A stretch of 64,000 nt of DNA from Salticus scenicus. Lineage: Eukaryota; Arthropoda; Arachnida; Araneae; Salticidae. Below the pieces are notes generated by a model. It was not told the origin of the DNA, searched no databases, and was given only the letters and a program-made list of their open reading frames with translations. Within the stretch, counting starts at the first letter, position 1; each line of letters opens with the position of its first letter. Positions 34,609 through 45,920 of this stretch are shown piece after piece. The stretch covers positions 196,141,304 to 196,205,303 of the forward strand of contig OZ005648.1 of NCBI GenBank assembly GCA_963930645.1, given 5' to 3'. The translations under genes and the position numbers were made by a program.

Positions 34609-35670
34609 CTGTAAAAGAAAAAGCATTTAATCGTTACATAATGTACAAAAGAAAAAAAAAAAAAAAAAAGAACACTAATTATACTATAATAAAGATGAAG
34701 CTATATAATTTAATATACATTTTTTTATTTTTAACATTCAATTTATGTGCTTATAAATCTATATGTTAAACCTTTATGTAGCTTTCAATATTACACTGTA
34801 AGCACGATACAAAATACCTATGTTTCGTTCTCTTTAACCCTTAAATGTTCACTACATATTTTCTGTTGAAAATTTCTAAATTAATTTCAGAAATGGCTAT
34901 TAGGTACATAGCTGATCATAAATAAAGAGAAAGAAAAAAAAACCAATCATTTTAAATTTTCGATAAATTTTTGGTTTGAAACTTTTGTATATATCCTGAT
35001 TAACTTCTAATTATATATATTCAAGTAAATAAGTAAACAACTTTGTAAATAATCATTTATAAATTGCAAAAACTCGCAACAGTTTTTTTTTTTTTTTTTC
35101 AGGAAAAAGAAAATAACAACAATTCATTAGATAAATAAATTAAGTACGAGTGCATCATCAAAGCGCCTACTAAGACATTTCAAGTGAGTTTTGCTTATGG
35201 CTTTCTCTGAAATATCATTTGTTAAATTTTGGAGCAGTGTTGCTATCTACCAAACAGAGAAAGAAAAATGCTTAAAAATCCAATAAAACAAGGTAAATAT
35301 ATTTTTAATCTACTGCATAAAAAAATGCTAAATGATGTGAAATGTGTGGTTTAGTTGCGACAACAATATATGTTAAAGGATTAACGCTGCTCTGAATCGT
35401 GAGTAATAATCAAGAGTTAATCCCTGACAATCTTGTTTCGCAACCATAACTTCATATGGTACTAATGTTTTTTAAGAATATTAAAGAACATATTCCAATG
35501 CCCTTTCTTTTTTCCTTGAAATTTTATTGTGAATCATAGTAACACAAACTAAAAGCATTAAATTAAATATTAGATAATATAATATCGATATTTCATTATT
35601 TATATAATATATCTATACTAGCATGGTTTGATCACTTCATTGGTCACTATATTCAAATGAATAAATAAAA
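34609..35670. other. Intron 1 sequence next to exon 2
   Basis: AT-rich with A and T runs. Nothing recognisable. Confidence 0.55.
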
Positions 35671-36140
35671 CTTTAAGTAAAAAAACATTTTTTAACATTA
35701 GAAGCTTTTCATTGTGAAGCCCTAAAAAGCATAAAATAAAAAATTATTGTGGCAAAAGCATTCTATAATGAAAGTAAAGTTTTAACACTAAGAAAAGTTT
35801 AGAGAAAAATATAGATATTTAACTTTTGCTAAAGATGAAAATTTTTAAATATTCAAAATAGTTTAAAAAACATTCGAGACCAATATTCTTAGTTGTTCGT
35901 TTTTTGCATAATTATTCATTAAGCCATAAATGTCAAAGGTCTCGAAAGCTTTTTAAAATATTTTGAATATTTAAGAATTTTCCTCTTTTGCAAAAGTAAA
36001 ATATCTATATTTTTCTCTAAAATTTTCTTAGTGCTAAAATTTTCATTTCATTACAGAATGTCTTTTCCACAATTTTATGCTTTTTAGGGCTTCACAATAA
36101 AAAGCTTCTAATGTTAAAAAATGTTTTTTTTTACTTAAAT
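35671..36140. repeat. Large palindrome, arms about 210 bp, spacer about 58 bp
   Basis: Left arm 35671-35880 and right arm 35939-36140 are inverted copies: TTAGAAGCTTTTCATTGTGA, then AGCCC on the left against GGGCTTCACAATAAAAAGCT, then TCTAA on the right, and TTCGAGACC against GGTCTCGAA at the inner edge. A third, diverged copy of the right arm follows at about 36410-36615. It could form a long hairpin RNA if transcribed within the intron. Confidence 0.85.
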
Positions 36141-36283
36141 TTTTATTTTGTGCTTTTTAGATATAAAAAAAAAGCTTCTTAAAAAACTAAGAAAAATTCC
36201 TTAGGATAAACAACCATTTTTTTTTTGTTGTTGTTATCAACTGACATCTTTTCTTTTAATTAAAAAAAATAAATAAAAATAGC

Positions 36284-36355
36284 ACATCGCACTTTCGAGG
36301 ATCGAACCCACGACCATCGCGTTATCAGCAAGATGCTCTAACCAAAAGTCAAAGA
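36284..36355 (-). pseudogene. tRNA-Ile-like sequence 1
   Basis: On the minus strand TTGGTTAGAGCATC, then GCTGATAACGCGATGGTCGT, then GGGTTCGATCC: D-arm, GAT-containing anticodon loop and a good B box. The 5' part of the D arm and the acceptor stem are not intact. Reads as a tRNA pseudogene or SINE head. Confidence 0.65.
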
Positions 36356-36760
36356 AAGTCATGGAACATGCAACAAAAATCCAACAAATACAAAAAAAAA
36401 AAAAAAAAATTGTTGAATACTTTTTAAAATATTTTGAACATTTAAAAATTTTCATCTCTCACAAACTGAAATATCTATATTTTTCTTTAAATTTTTCTTA
36501 TTGTTGAAACTTTTATTTTTTTATAGCATGTCTCGGCAAGAATAAAATTTTATTTTATGCTTTTTAGAGCTCCACAATAAAAAGCTTTCATTTTTTTTTA
36601 CTTAAATTTTTATTTTGTGCTTTTTACTAATCAAAAAAAAAAAAAGGCTTCTTAAAATAATAATAATAATCAAAATTTCTTAGGATATTGTGTAGACCAT
36701 GAAAGGTTTTCTTTTCACAAATGATATCATTTATATTAATTATCTGCAAAAAAGCAACGC

Positions 36761-36838
36761 CTCGGCCGTCGAGGACCGAACCCACCACCATCGCGCTATC
36801 AACATCACGCTGTAACCGACTGAGCCAACGAGTGCCGC
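36761..36838 (-). pseudogene. tRNA-Ile-like sequence 2
   Basis: GGCTCAGTCGGTTACAGCGT, then TTGATAG (anticodon loop with GAT), then GTGGGTTCGGTCCTC. The anticodon stem has mismatches, so probably not functional. Confidence 0.65.
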
Positions 36839-37105
36839 AAAAGTTTGCTTACATTTACTTTCAGTGGAAGTGCCTTCTTTTCTGTTGACTCGAAGATGCA
36901 ATGACAAAATCTAATTTCAATTAAAAACTTCTAAAAAAATATTTACTTATCTATTTTTATTTAAATTTAAATTTTGTGTTTTTTAGTAACCAGATAAAAA
37001 GCTGTTTAAAAAACTCTTCAAAAATTATTAGGATACTGCGTACAGAACGAAATAATTTCTTTTATAAATTGACACTTTTTCTATTAATTATTTGCAAAAA
37101 TTAAC

Positions 37106-37183
37106 ACCTCGGCCCGTCGAAGATCGAACACACGACTCTCGCGTTATCAATATGACGCTCTAACCAACTGAGCCAATAAGAGA
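37106..37183 (-). pseudogene. tRNA-Ile-like sequence 3
   Basis: TTGGCTCAGTTGGTTAGAGC (a near-perfect A box region), then TTGATAACGCGAGAGTCGTG, then GTTCGATC. Best preserved of the four, but no 7 bp acceptor stem could be paired. Confidence 0.65.
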
Positions 37184-37535
37184 TACAATAAATTGTTTAT
37201 TTTTATTTTATTTTTTTTTTTTCTTAAGTGGAAGCGTCTTGTTTTTATAGCGTGACAGAAAACGCGCTGACAAATCCAATTTCACATAATAATGATATCT
37301 ATATATTATATATGTATAGCTTCTAAAAATATTTATTTATGTATTTCTTACTTAAAACTTCTTATTTTGTGCTTTTTTGTTATCTAAAATATTTTGTCTT
37401 TTCTAATAGTATCTAAAAAAAAAAAAAAAAAACTTCTTAAGAAAACTCTTTTAAAATTCTTAGGATACTGTGTGCTCAACGAATTCTTTTATCAATTGAC
37501 ATCTTTTCTACTAATTATCTGCAAAAGCTAACACG

Positions 37536-37611
37536 ACTGACCTTTATGAATGAAACTTTCGACTGCCGCGTTATTAACGTGATGCTCTAAACCACTAAGC
37601 CATGGAGCAAC
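37536..37611 (-). pseudogene. tRNA-Ile-like sequence 4
   Basis: TGGCTTAGTGGTTTAGAGCA, then TTAATAACGCGG; the B box is degraded (AAAGTTTCATTC). The most decayed copy. Confidence 0.55.
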
Positions 37612-37724
37612 AAGCTGAACAGCTTATATTTACTTTAAAATGGAGGCGCCTTGTTTATTAGCGTGACACGAAGATACGATGACAAAGTCAATTTCATATA
37701 AAAAGCTTCTAAATACAGGAACGA

Positions 37725-38610
37725 AAAATCATGCGTTTCGCATTGATTATTAACACTTTTTAACTGCACGTACTCGTAGCATCATTAAACTTTCAATTTT
37801 TTTTTTTTTTTTTTTTTTACTACGTTAATATACAACGGACAGACAGAATAATTAATTGAATTTGTAATCACATTTAAACATTGTTCGAAAATGTTCAAAA
37901 TGCTTAACGCAAACAGAAATGCAGATAGTTACATAGACCAATTTAAATTTTATTCACACTGAAACACTGTTAGAAAGTGTTTAAATGGTTAATAAAAGGA
38001 AAATTAAATTCCAGCTATTTCCTTATATAATTGTTAATATATCTGAATATTGTCGCACAGCCCTGTAAATATTAATACGAAATGTACCATATACTACAGA
38101 AAGTATTCTTTTGTGCATATAAAAAAAATATTTCAATTTCATTAAGATTTGCGAAAAGTAAAGTTATTAAAAAATGGTTTATAGATATTTATCATAAAAC
38201 ACAATGCTTTGGAATACTTTTGGGTGGGTGTCCCTGTGCACAATCCAGTGATGATTTTAACTCCATTTTCAAAGGGGAGCACCCGATAGTGAACTTCAAT
38301 AACATATTTTAATTTCATTAAGATCTGTGTAAAGTAAACTTATTAAAATACGGTTTATGGAAATACTTCTCATGGAGCGCAATGCTTTAGAATACTTTCG
38401 GGTGTCCCTGTACACAAACCAGTAGTAATATTTACTCCATTTTTAATTATAAACATCCGACAGTGAACTTTAATAACATATCTGAGTTTCAAAAAATTCT
38501 ATCTATATTTACGGGAGCTAGTGCACAAACAGACAGGTAAACCGAAGTCGTAAACACTTTTCAAATTTGTTGGAAAATGTTAAAGTCGAAGTAATTTTGA
38601 TATCGCTTTA
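37725..38610 (-). repeat. Inverted second copy of the composite satellite element
   Basis: The minus strand carries the same monomer as 3.4-6.85 kb (the complement of TGTCCCTGT with CACCC, ATTTTCA and ATAACATAT words). It ends at about 37731-37752 with the same terminal hairpin as near 6820. About three to four monomers and one (CTGT)n module near 38525. A T run lies at 37797-37820. Confidence 0.82.
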
Positions 38611-39465
38611 TAGATAAAAACTAAAAAGAAAAGTTATTGTAATTGCTCAAAACCTTGCTTCAGGACTCCGCTGCAATTCGAGAGCGTCTTCCTCGACCTC
38701 AGAATCTTGGGTCTGTGTTAGTATTGCATGCGGTAACGTTCTTTCCCGTGGACTTCAATTTAAGCGTTTATCGGATGACAATTTCAAAATGGACTCTAAT
38801 GCCAATAGTAGATGGCAATTTAAAAGTTAAAATAAATAGCTTATCTGTGATCTATTCGTAATTAGTTGAATTTGTTTACAGTTTTTTTTATTAAACTTCC
38901 AACCCCATAGTTTGAGTACCTCTGCTTTATTATACTTGAATCCAACGAATTAGTAGGCCAAAGAATAGTATTATTCAAGCGTTGGTTAAGTCAATTTTAA
39001 GAAACTACCGAACAGTATTAATGTGCTGAATCATACTGATAAAAATTGGCGCAATGTATGTTATAGGACGATATTGACATGAAAGTCCCAAGGATTCCAT
39101 GTTTTATCTATCACAAAATCTATTCCTAGCATAAAATCCATACAGTTTTGTCAGTGCAGAAAACATTATGAGCCACGTAAGTGAGCTTGCCAAATTAAGG
39201 TCAACTATTTTAAAAACTTTAAAGTAAAGATACAAAATATTAACCTTTTTTTTTTTTTACTTTTGTTTAAAATAAATGTGATTTACAGTGTATTATTCGT
39301 ATTTTTTTCGTGCCAACCAAACATTTTCTAATATTTTACTTTTTCTAATTACAAAATAATGTGCTTTAACGCTTCCGATACTAGTTTTTTCCTTTCCCGA
39401 AATAAGGTAATTTAGGACGTTAGTAGGGGAAATAAAATAAAAATAATAATATTCTACTAAAGTAA
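38611..39465. other. Intron 1 sequence with one unexplained open stretch
   Basis: 38643-38861 on the plus strand is open for 72 codons with more balanced base use than its surroundings. I recognise no domain, splice frame or neighbour for it, so it is not called a gene. The rest is AT-rich. Confidence 0.4.
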
Positions 39466-39700
39466 GGCCCACCAGCAGCCGAGCGGTTCTGCGTTCAAAG
39501 CTGGTAGACGTGAGCTACCGGGATCGATCCCAGGTAGTGCTCGATTAAAAATTAACAGTAGGAGCGATTGTTTAAGTGGGACTGGTCTTTCTAGATGGCA
39601 CATATGTGTACCAATAGAGTTGAGGTGACGATATAAAATACAGAGAAAAGTTCAGTTCCCTAATTGTAAATTAATTTTACAATACTTTTGAAAATATATA
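39466..39700 (+). repeat. tRNA-derived SINE candidate
   Basis: An A-box-like CAGCCGAGCGGTTCTGCG (39478-39495) and a B-box-like GGGATCGATCCC (39521-39532) form a tRNA-like head. A non-tRNA body follows, with ATGTGTACCAATAGAG and TTGAGGTGACGATATAAAAT. No intact cloverleaf. Confidence 0.6.
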
Positions 39701-39785
39701 CATGAAAATACATAAAATTATACTAATGCATGAATGTAATCACAGAAAACCAGTGGGACATGCTCTCCAATAAATTTCATGCTTA

Positions 39786-39858
39786 TTTAACCCATTGGCT
39801 GAAATAAAAAATATCTACAGGACGTATATGTGAAAGTGAGGTTGAAAGGGTTAAAATG
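39786..39858. repeat. Short TTAA-flanked remnant
   Basis: TTTAACCCATTGGCTG and, inverted, TTAACCCTTTCAACC about 60 bp apart. Could be a minimal piggyBac-like remnant similar to the one at 2.2 kb. Confidence 0.4.
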
Positions 39859-40848
39859 TAATTAATAAATATATTTTATAAATTAATTGATTCGATTCTT
39901 TCAATATAAGTTACTTAATCTCTTCATAAAAAATACGTGATGTTTCTCAACCATTTGCACATTAATAAAACTTTTAATATTATGTTAAATTTAAATTTAA
40001 CTGGTCATTGGTGTATTTCCTATCATATACATTTTGCTTCATTCGTCGTAAACGACCTTTTTTTATCCCCGAATAGATCATAAAAAAATTATTTTTAATT
40101 AAAAATAATGCCCTTTCTCTTCATGCAATCCGGATAAAAAGCTTTATTTTATTGCACTACTACAATCTCTTCCTTACTGTTTAATAGTTATGAGAGGCTT
40201 TATCTTTCGTACACGTAAATGACATCTATATTTATGGAAACGTCTTAGTGTTACAATCTTAGACTCATTACTAATGTTTTATCCCCTTTCTTTGAAAATA
40301 TATTAACCCTTTGAGGGACTAGGTAATGACACTCATTTCATATTGAAAGCCACCTGAATTACGATAAAAGTTAAAAGAATAGAAATAAATGGCTTTTTTC
40401 TGAGTTAGAAAAGCAAATTTTTGTTGCAAAATTTCGGGATAATATTTTGCTTTTGGGAATTAGTAATTGCGTTTTCTCATGGAAAGAACACTGTTCTTTA
40501 AAAGGTTTTAAATGTTTAAAAAGATTGTGTAGTGAACTCCTCGGAATTGAGTGGCACATGTTCCGTGAATAAAGTAAATCGTGAATAAACCGAAAAAAAA
40601 AATGAAAAGGAGGGACAAATGAGATAAAAAAAATATTCTATATCAAATAATTGATTGTATTGTACATAAAAAATAATAAAATCAGTGAAAATATATAGAC
40701 TTCAATACAAATATTTGTATTTTATGTACTAAGTACCTAAAAACAATAAACAAAGACGTACACTTATACAATGAATCCAACGAACAATATGTACCAGCTT
40801 GGAATTTCTTATATAAGATAACGTGAGAAATGCCGAGCTGGTTATCAG

Positions 40849-40916
40849 CCAGGGTTGTTCAGTGGCAGAGCATTCGCGTGTTACGCGGAGTGTCCGGGCT
40901 TGATTCCCGGCTCTGG
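40849..40916 (+). tRNA. tRNA-like cloverleaf: Gly-type body with GTT in the anticodon position
   Basis: 68 nt. The acceptor 5' CCAGGGT pairs with 3' GCTCTGG over all seven positions, counting wobble. The anticodon stem TTCGC/GCGGA closes a 7-base loop GTGTTAC with GTT at 40880-40882; the T arm is CGGG-CTTGATT-CCCG. Body words TTCAGTGGCAGAG and CGCGGAG resemble tRNA-Gly. It is a few bases short of a normal tRNA-Gly and the T loop has CTTGATT in place of TTCGATT, so it is more likely a tRNA-derived SINE head or pseudogene than a working gene. Confidence 0.45.
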
Positions 40917-41999
40917 TATTTTTCTCATAGTTGGTATAAAAAATCAGCCTTTACACTCCAACCTTTCTAAATGAATTTTAATGGTTGATATATTATTAAA
41001 TATAATTTCTAAACATACATTTACTTTTTTAAATGTCCGTTCTTCTTTCGACCTCTATGTACCGATAGTACATTAAAGTACCACCTCAGTAAATCCTTAT
41101 TAATTACTTGGTTGAGGTGATATGTATATATCTATATATATTGCATTTAATATTACGCTTAAATAACTAAAAAACGGGGATTTCAAATACATTTGTCTAT
41201 TTTATAATGCGATAAATAAAGGGTTAGAAAGACCTGTCTGATAAACTACACGGAGTGTGCAATATACATTACATTTTTTTTTAACTAACTCAACAGCATT
41301 AATTATTATTTTTTTAATAATTATGTGTATCAGCTCGCTGATATTTAAACATTATATGTTCTAAATTTATGGCTTTCGATTAAAAAAATGCTACATTTTA
41401 TGAAAAGGAAAGGACGTAGATGGTGAATAAAGTGTAAGCAAAAGGAATAAAATGTAAGCAAAACTTAATAATAAGTTATTAATAGAACTTAAACTTATTG
41501 ATTTTTTATTTAAGGTCGTACTAATTACATTCACAAAGAAGACCAAAACAAAATGCGCGGTTGAAGCCTAAAAGATGCCATGTGTTTAATTTTGTCTGAG
41601 AAAACTTTTCAGCAGCTTTGGTTACTTAAAAGAACTGTTTTCGTTTAAAGAAAAGAAAGCTTAATTTGAATTATGTATAACATAAAATGAATGTCTAAAT
41701 AAATAACTTTTTTTTAGCTCAAAAAATTAATATTTAATTAAACTATTTTTTTTTTTTTTTTTTTACGCAAATCGAAATGTTACGGAAATTTATTTTATTT
41801 TATTCTTTTTTTATACTGTTCACTTGAAAACTGCATAAATGCATATAGGTAGGAAAGAAAGAATTTGTACGAGATTTTTAATGCTACATCGAATTATTAA
41901 ATTCTGATTATGTTTTTTAAAATAATTTTAGTGTAAAAAAAGTACCATAAACTTATGAATGATTAGAAAAATCCCATTCTTAAGGAAAGTCTAATTCCC
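40917..41999. other. Possible SINE body, then AT-rich intron 1 sequence
   Basis: 41060-41130 has GTACCGATAG and TTGAGGTGATATG words like the body of the 39.5 kb SINE candidate. The remainder shows A/T runs and no exon. Confidence 0.45.
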
Positions 42000-42008
42000 A
42001 AAAATGAA

Positions 42009-42041
<33 letters not shown>

Positions 42042-42055
42042 GTTGTTGTTGTTAT
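42009..42055. repeat. (ATT)n/(GTT)n microsatellite
   Basis: TTA units grading into TTG units over about 45 bp. Confidence 0.9.
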
Positions 42056-42699
42056 TTTAACTTCTTTTGTTTTTTTTATAAGATGAATATTTTGATTTTG
42101 TGGATTGAATTCGATTTCTATTTTTTAACGTTTTTTTTAATTTTCTTAAGAGTTCCTGAACTCAATCTGACTATGTTTAAAATATCGTCTACCTATCTTC
42201 TATATGTTTGTGTGTACGTCACAAAAATTTTGTGGTAGATTTAGATTATAAAAAAATATATGAAATTTGAAGAACGTTTATATTTCATTGCTCTTTAATA
42301 TAAAATGGTATCTATCAAAATTTGCTGCATATTTGATCAACAGGTGGTATTGTTATCAAATTTTTCTTTGTTACTTCCTCTTTCAAAATTCTTAATATGG
42401 TAGTATACGGCAAAATTTCTTATAAATGTACGCAATGTGGATTTTTTTGTTTAACTCATCAATGTAAAATTTAAAAGTTGTATTAATAAATATATGAGAG
42501 CCAAGCATGATATCTCCGGGGTTGAGTAATTTTTGATATGGCTTACTTTTTAAAAATAACTCGTCAACACATTTAAAATGATTGGTTATAACATATATCA
42601 GGTGCTTCTATCAAATAAATTCAGTAAAATTTTCAACACCAATTAAAGCAATCGTTGAAAGATTTTTAAATGTAAAAATCATTTTTAAAGTACTTAAAT

Positions 42700-43400
42700 A
42701 CATTTTTTTTTCTTTTTCAAATTACTCTTTAAATAACAGTTTCTCTATCGTCAACTGGTTTAACAACATTTTGATTTTTTATTTATCAATTATACTATTC
42801 TCATCATTTTATCCTCAATGAAACGCAATTCTTTAATCTGCAATAAACCCTTTCAAAAGTTTCGTGTGATATTATTAATCTTTTGGGATCAAACGATTAT
42901 TCACTATACCTTTAATGCAGTTCTGTAGAATAAATGGAAAGGAGGGAAGTAGTGTTGCTAGCTTTTGAGGAATCAGTCCCATGACGAATTTTTCGTAGAT
43001 GCATATCGATTTATGTAAAATTATGGTAAAATGAAATCTTTTCCCTAGGTAAAATCGAAGTTAATTTAATTTATATTCACAATCATTATTTTTGCAGGTA
43101 ATAGGAACAATTAATATTGTGGAGATATAACATTCTTTAAAACAGTTTCAAAACAAGTTAAACTATAAACTGGTTCAAGAAATTTGAAAAATTTAATAAC
43201 TATTTATCCAAATTCAGTTGGATAAATGAACAGGTGTATTTAATTAGACATAATTTATTTCTGTTCTACTGCAATACAAATTAAAAATATTATCTAAATA
43301 CGCTGTTTTTTTTGTTTTTTTTTTCTTTTCCTAAACCATGTATAAATAAAATACAATATGTTAATTAATTTTTTATTTTTCCTGATTCAACAATTCCCAT
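42700..43400. repeat. Diverged 2.5 kb duplication, copy A
   Basis: Matches 45240-45860 in the same order: TTTAACA-CATTTTGATTTTTTA, then ATTCTTTAATCT, TTAATGCAGTTCTG, GTTGCTAGCTT, TGAGGAATCAGTCCCATGAC, CATATCGATTTAT, TTCACAATC, then AACAATTCCCATA near 43390. Offset is about 2.46-2.56 kb. Confidence 0.8.
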
Positions 43401-43424
43401 ATATATTGTTAGCTACTGGCCTTT

Positions 43425-43970
43425 TTATTTCCTCTTTCCCAACCCATATATATATTGGAGAAAGTATTATTTTAGGGGAAAGTTTTGAAATTGCGTTTTT
43501 ATTACATTTACACTTTTTGAGGTACTTGAATCCGAAAATAGTGTTTTTAACAGTTAGTCTTTGTGTGTCTATCTGTTATCAACATATCTCAAGAACAAAT
43601 AGAAGCAGAAAGTCCAAACTCAGTAATCTATGTCTGTATTATATAGGGGAGGGGGGGGTCGATACTAAACTTTTCGTTGAGATGAAACAAACGGTTCGTC
43701 TACAGGGACAACAAGATAATTCAAGACGTATTTATGGTAAGTATAGTTTAACATTTTTAGGTTACAGTAAACAAAATGAAATGAACATGTATTTTTCATA
43801 TGCCTAAATCGTATTTCCTTTAGAATATGATATAAAAGTTATTCACTATTCGTTTAGAGGGCTATCCAAAAGGACAAGAATGTAGTGATATTAAACTTGG
43901 AATTTGTTAGAAGTTCATTTTTGGTTGTTTTCTGGTTCTTTAATATAGGAGTATATTTAAGTACACAATG
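43425..43970 (+). repeat. Hairpin-headed dispersed repeat, copy 1
   Basis: The head is a CTTTC...GGAGAAAGTATT inverted pair, then TTTTAGGGG. The body has TGTGTGTCTATCTGTTATCA, CAAGAACAAATAGAAGCAGA, then AAGTCCAAACT, CTACAGGGACAACAAG and ACACAATGTGGTGTATATAT. Closely matches 63190-63790. The 149-residue plus-strand open frame over it (43358-43807) is repeat-derived and not called. Confidence 0.8.
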
Positions 43971-43999
43971 TGGTGTATATATAATTTTTCAAACACGTA

Positions 44000-44485
44000 C
44001 ATTATTAAAAATGGTTTACTAAAAATGAGCTAAATTGTCTCAAAATAGCTCCGAAACAATATATACTTAAATTTGAAAACCCATGTACTCATTTTTGAGT
44101 ATATTGACATGCTCAAAAATAGGATTGACCAATAAGAATCCCTGTAGCCCCATTTTTGGTCAATCCCATTTTTGAGCATGTCAATATACTCAGAAATGAG
44201 TACATGGGTTTTCAAATTTAAGTATATATTGTTACGGAATGAGCTAAATTGTCTCAAACTAGCTCCGAAACAATATGTACTTAAATTTGAAAACCCATGT
44301 AATCATATTTGAGCATAATGACATGTCAAACATGGGAATACAGGGATTCTTATTGGTCAATCCCAATTTTGAGCATGTCAATATACTCAAAAATGAGTAC
44401 ATGGGTTTTCAAATTTAAGTATATATTGTTTCGGAGCTATTTTGAGACAATTTAGCTCATTTTTAAGTAACTATTTTTTACAGTA
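44000..44485. mobile_element. Double palindromic MITE (two head-to-tail units)
   Basis: Each unit of about 230-250 bp is a palindrome: GAGCTAAATTGTCTCAAA, AGCTCCGAAACAATAT and ACCCATGTACTCATTTTTGA pair with their complements on the other side. The two units share a GAGCTAAATTG junction near 44229. The right end TTTTTTACAGTA is followed by TA. Same family as 48314-48587. Confidence 0.85.
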
Positions 44486-44639
44486 TACAGGACTTCTAAT
44501 AATTAAGCGAAAACATTCTCTTCTATTGAATGTAATTGGTAGAAATGTTTTACTATATTTTGCCATGTCAGAAAAACAGCTCAGGAATAAAAATTAATTT
44601 CTTATAGCCATGTACAGTAAACAAAAAAAAATTAAATTT

Positions 44640-45215
44640 GCAGCCTTTTTTTCTTGTACGATTACGCGTTTTTAGGTTCCCCAATTACTTAAGTCAATTT
44701 TCAATGTTCGGCCTTTGTGTGTGTCTGTTATCAGCGCAACTTAAAAAAATAATAATAATTGCAAGAAATTCATATGCTGTATTTTAAATTTATATGAGGT
44801 TTTTAATAGAAAATTTTGATCAAGTTTCAAAGAGTGATGGGGATGAAAGTTCTCCGAATAATTTAGAATAAACTTTTAAATTCAAAAACCCCCTTGAGAT
44901 CTATATAAATGTAGGTATTATATTAAAACGGGGTGATGAGGAGGCAGTAGCACCCCTCACACCGATTTATTTGTCAAATAAAACTGTTCCTAAGACTAGC
45001 TTGAATCTTTTAAACGTTGGTTTATACACAGCGTTTGTTATCTAACCCTTTAATCTACAATCTGTCTTTATTATATTGAAATGCAGAGTAAGTGAAAGTC
45101 ATGTGACTTCCACACTAAATTATTTACTTTCTTTTACCCGTATAATGGAGAAAGTATAGTTTTGGGGTCAAAAATTCGAAATTGAGCTTTTACTATATTT
45201 ATACGTTTTGTGGTC
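44640..45215 (+). repeat. Hairpin-headed dispersed repeat, fragments
   Basis: 44650-44745 has CGTTTTTAGGTTCCCC-AATTAC and GTGTGTGTCTGTTATCAGCG. 45127-45215 has ACTTTCTTTTACCCG...GGAGAAAGTATAG, then TTTTGGGGTCAAAAATTCG. Both are pieces of the 43.4 and 63.2 kb family. Confidence 0.65.
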
Positions 45216-45239
45216 CCCTGAATCAGATGTCATAATTGT

Positions 45240-45920
45240 CTATTGCATTTTTTAAATAAGAATTCCTTTATAATCAATCGATTTAACAGCATTTTGATTT
45301 TTTATTAAGAAATAATTCAATTTTCCTAACTTCATCTTCGATCAGATGTAATTCTTTAATCTTCAATAAATGATTTCAAAAATTTTATGTGATAATAATC
45401 CTTTGGGTTCAAACGATTCCTCATTTTACCTTAAATGCAGTTCTGGGGAATAAATGGAAAGTTAGGCGTTAAATAATGTTGCTAGCTTCTGATGAATCAG
45501 TCCCGTGACGAATGTTACTGGATACATATCGATTTATTTAAAATTATAGTAAGACGAAATCTTTTCACGTTTGTACCCATTTGTACGTACACCACGTTTG
45601 TACGGCGATAGTACCCATATCGCCGTTAGCTTAATTTATATTCACAATCTCTGAAATCTTTTATTTATAGGTCATGAGCACAATAGATGCTTTAAAGATA
45701 TTATAATTATTTAATTGGACAGATATTTCTGTTTTTAACACAAATTTCTACACATAAAACAATTTGTCTTAATATTTCACTTTTTTTTTTTCTCATGATA
45801 CCTGAATAAAAATTCAATGCTATTTTTTCTTCTTCTTAACTAAGCAATTCCCATAAAAATTGAAAGCTACTACATTTTGTTATTATTATTATTGTTATTA
45901 TTCACAGGTTGAATTCCGTT
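45240..45920. repeat. Diverged 2.5 kb duplication, copy B
   Basis: Second copy of 42.7-43.4 kb in the same orientation. It carries an extra direct repeat of ACGTTTGTAC words around 45570-45605 and a GCGATAGTACCCATATCGCC short palindrome absent from copy A. Confidence 0.78.

Larger units (their letters stand above)
36145..37690. repeat. Four-unit array of tRNA-Ile-like repeats
   Basis: Four units at 350-475 bp spacing. Each contains TATTTTGTGCTTTTTAG-like sequence, a CTTCTTAAAAAACT motif, TTAGGATACTGTGT, TTGACA-TTTT with a TCTGCAAAA motif, and a minus-strand tRNA-like segment. Units diverge, so the array is old. It begins where the 36 kb palindrome ends. Confidence 0.8.

Noticed and set aside
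40300..40325. TTAACCCTTTGAGGGACTAG as a piggyBac-type end
   Set aside because: No matching inverted partner with TTAA was found nearby.
43358..43807. 149-residue plus-strand open frame
   Set aside because: It overlaps a dispersed repeat whose other copy (63.2 kb) does not keep the frame open, so the frame is accidental.
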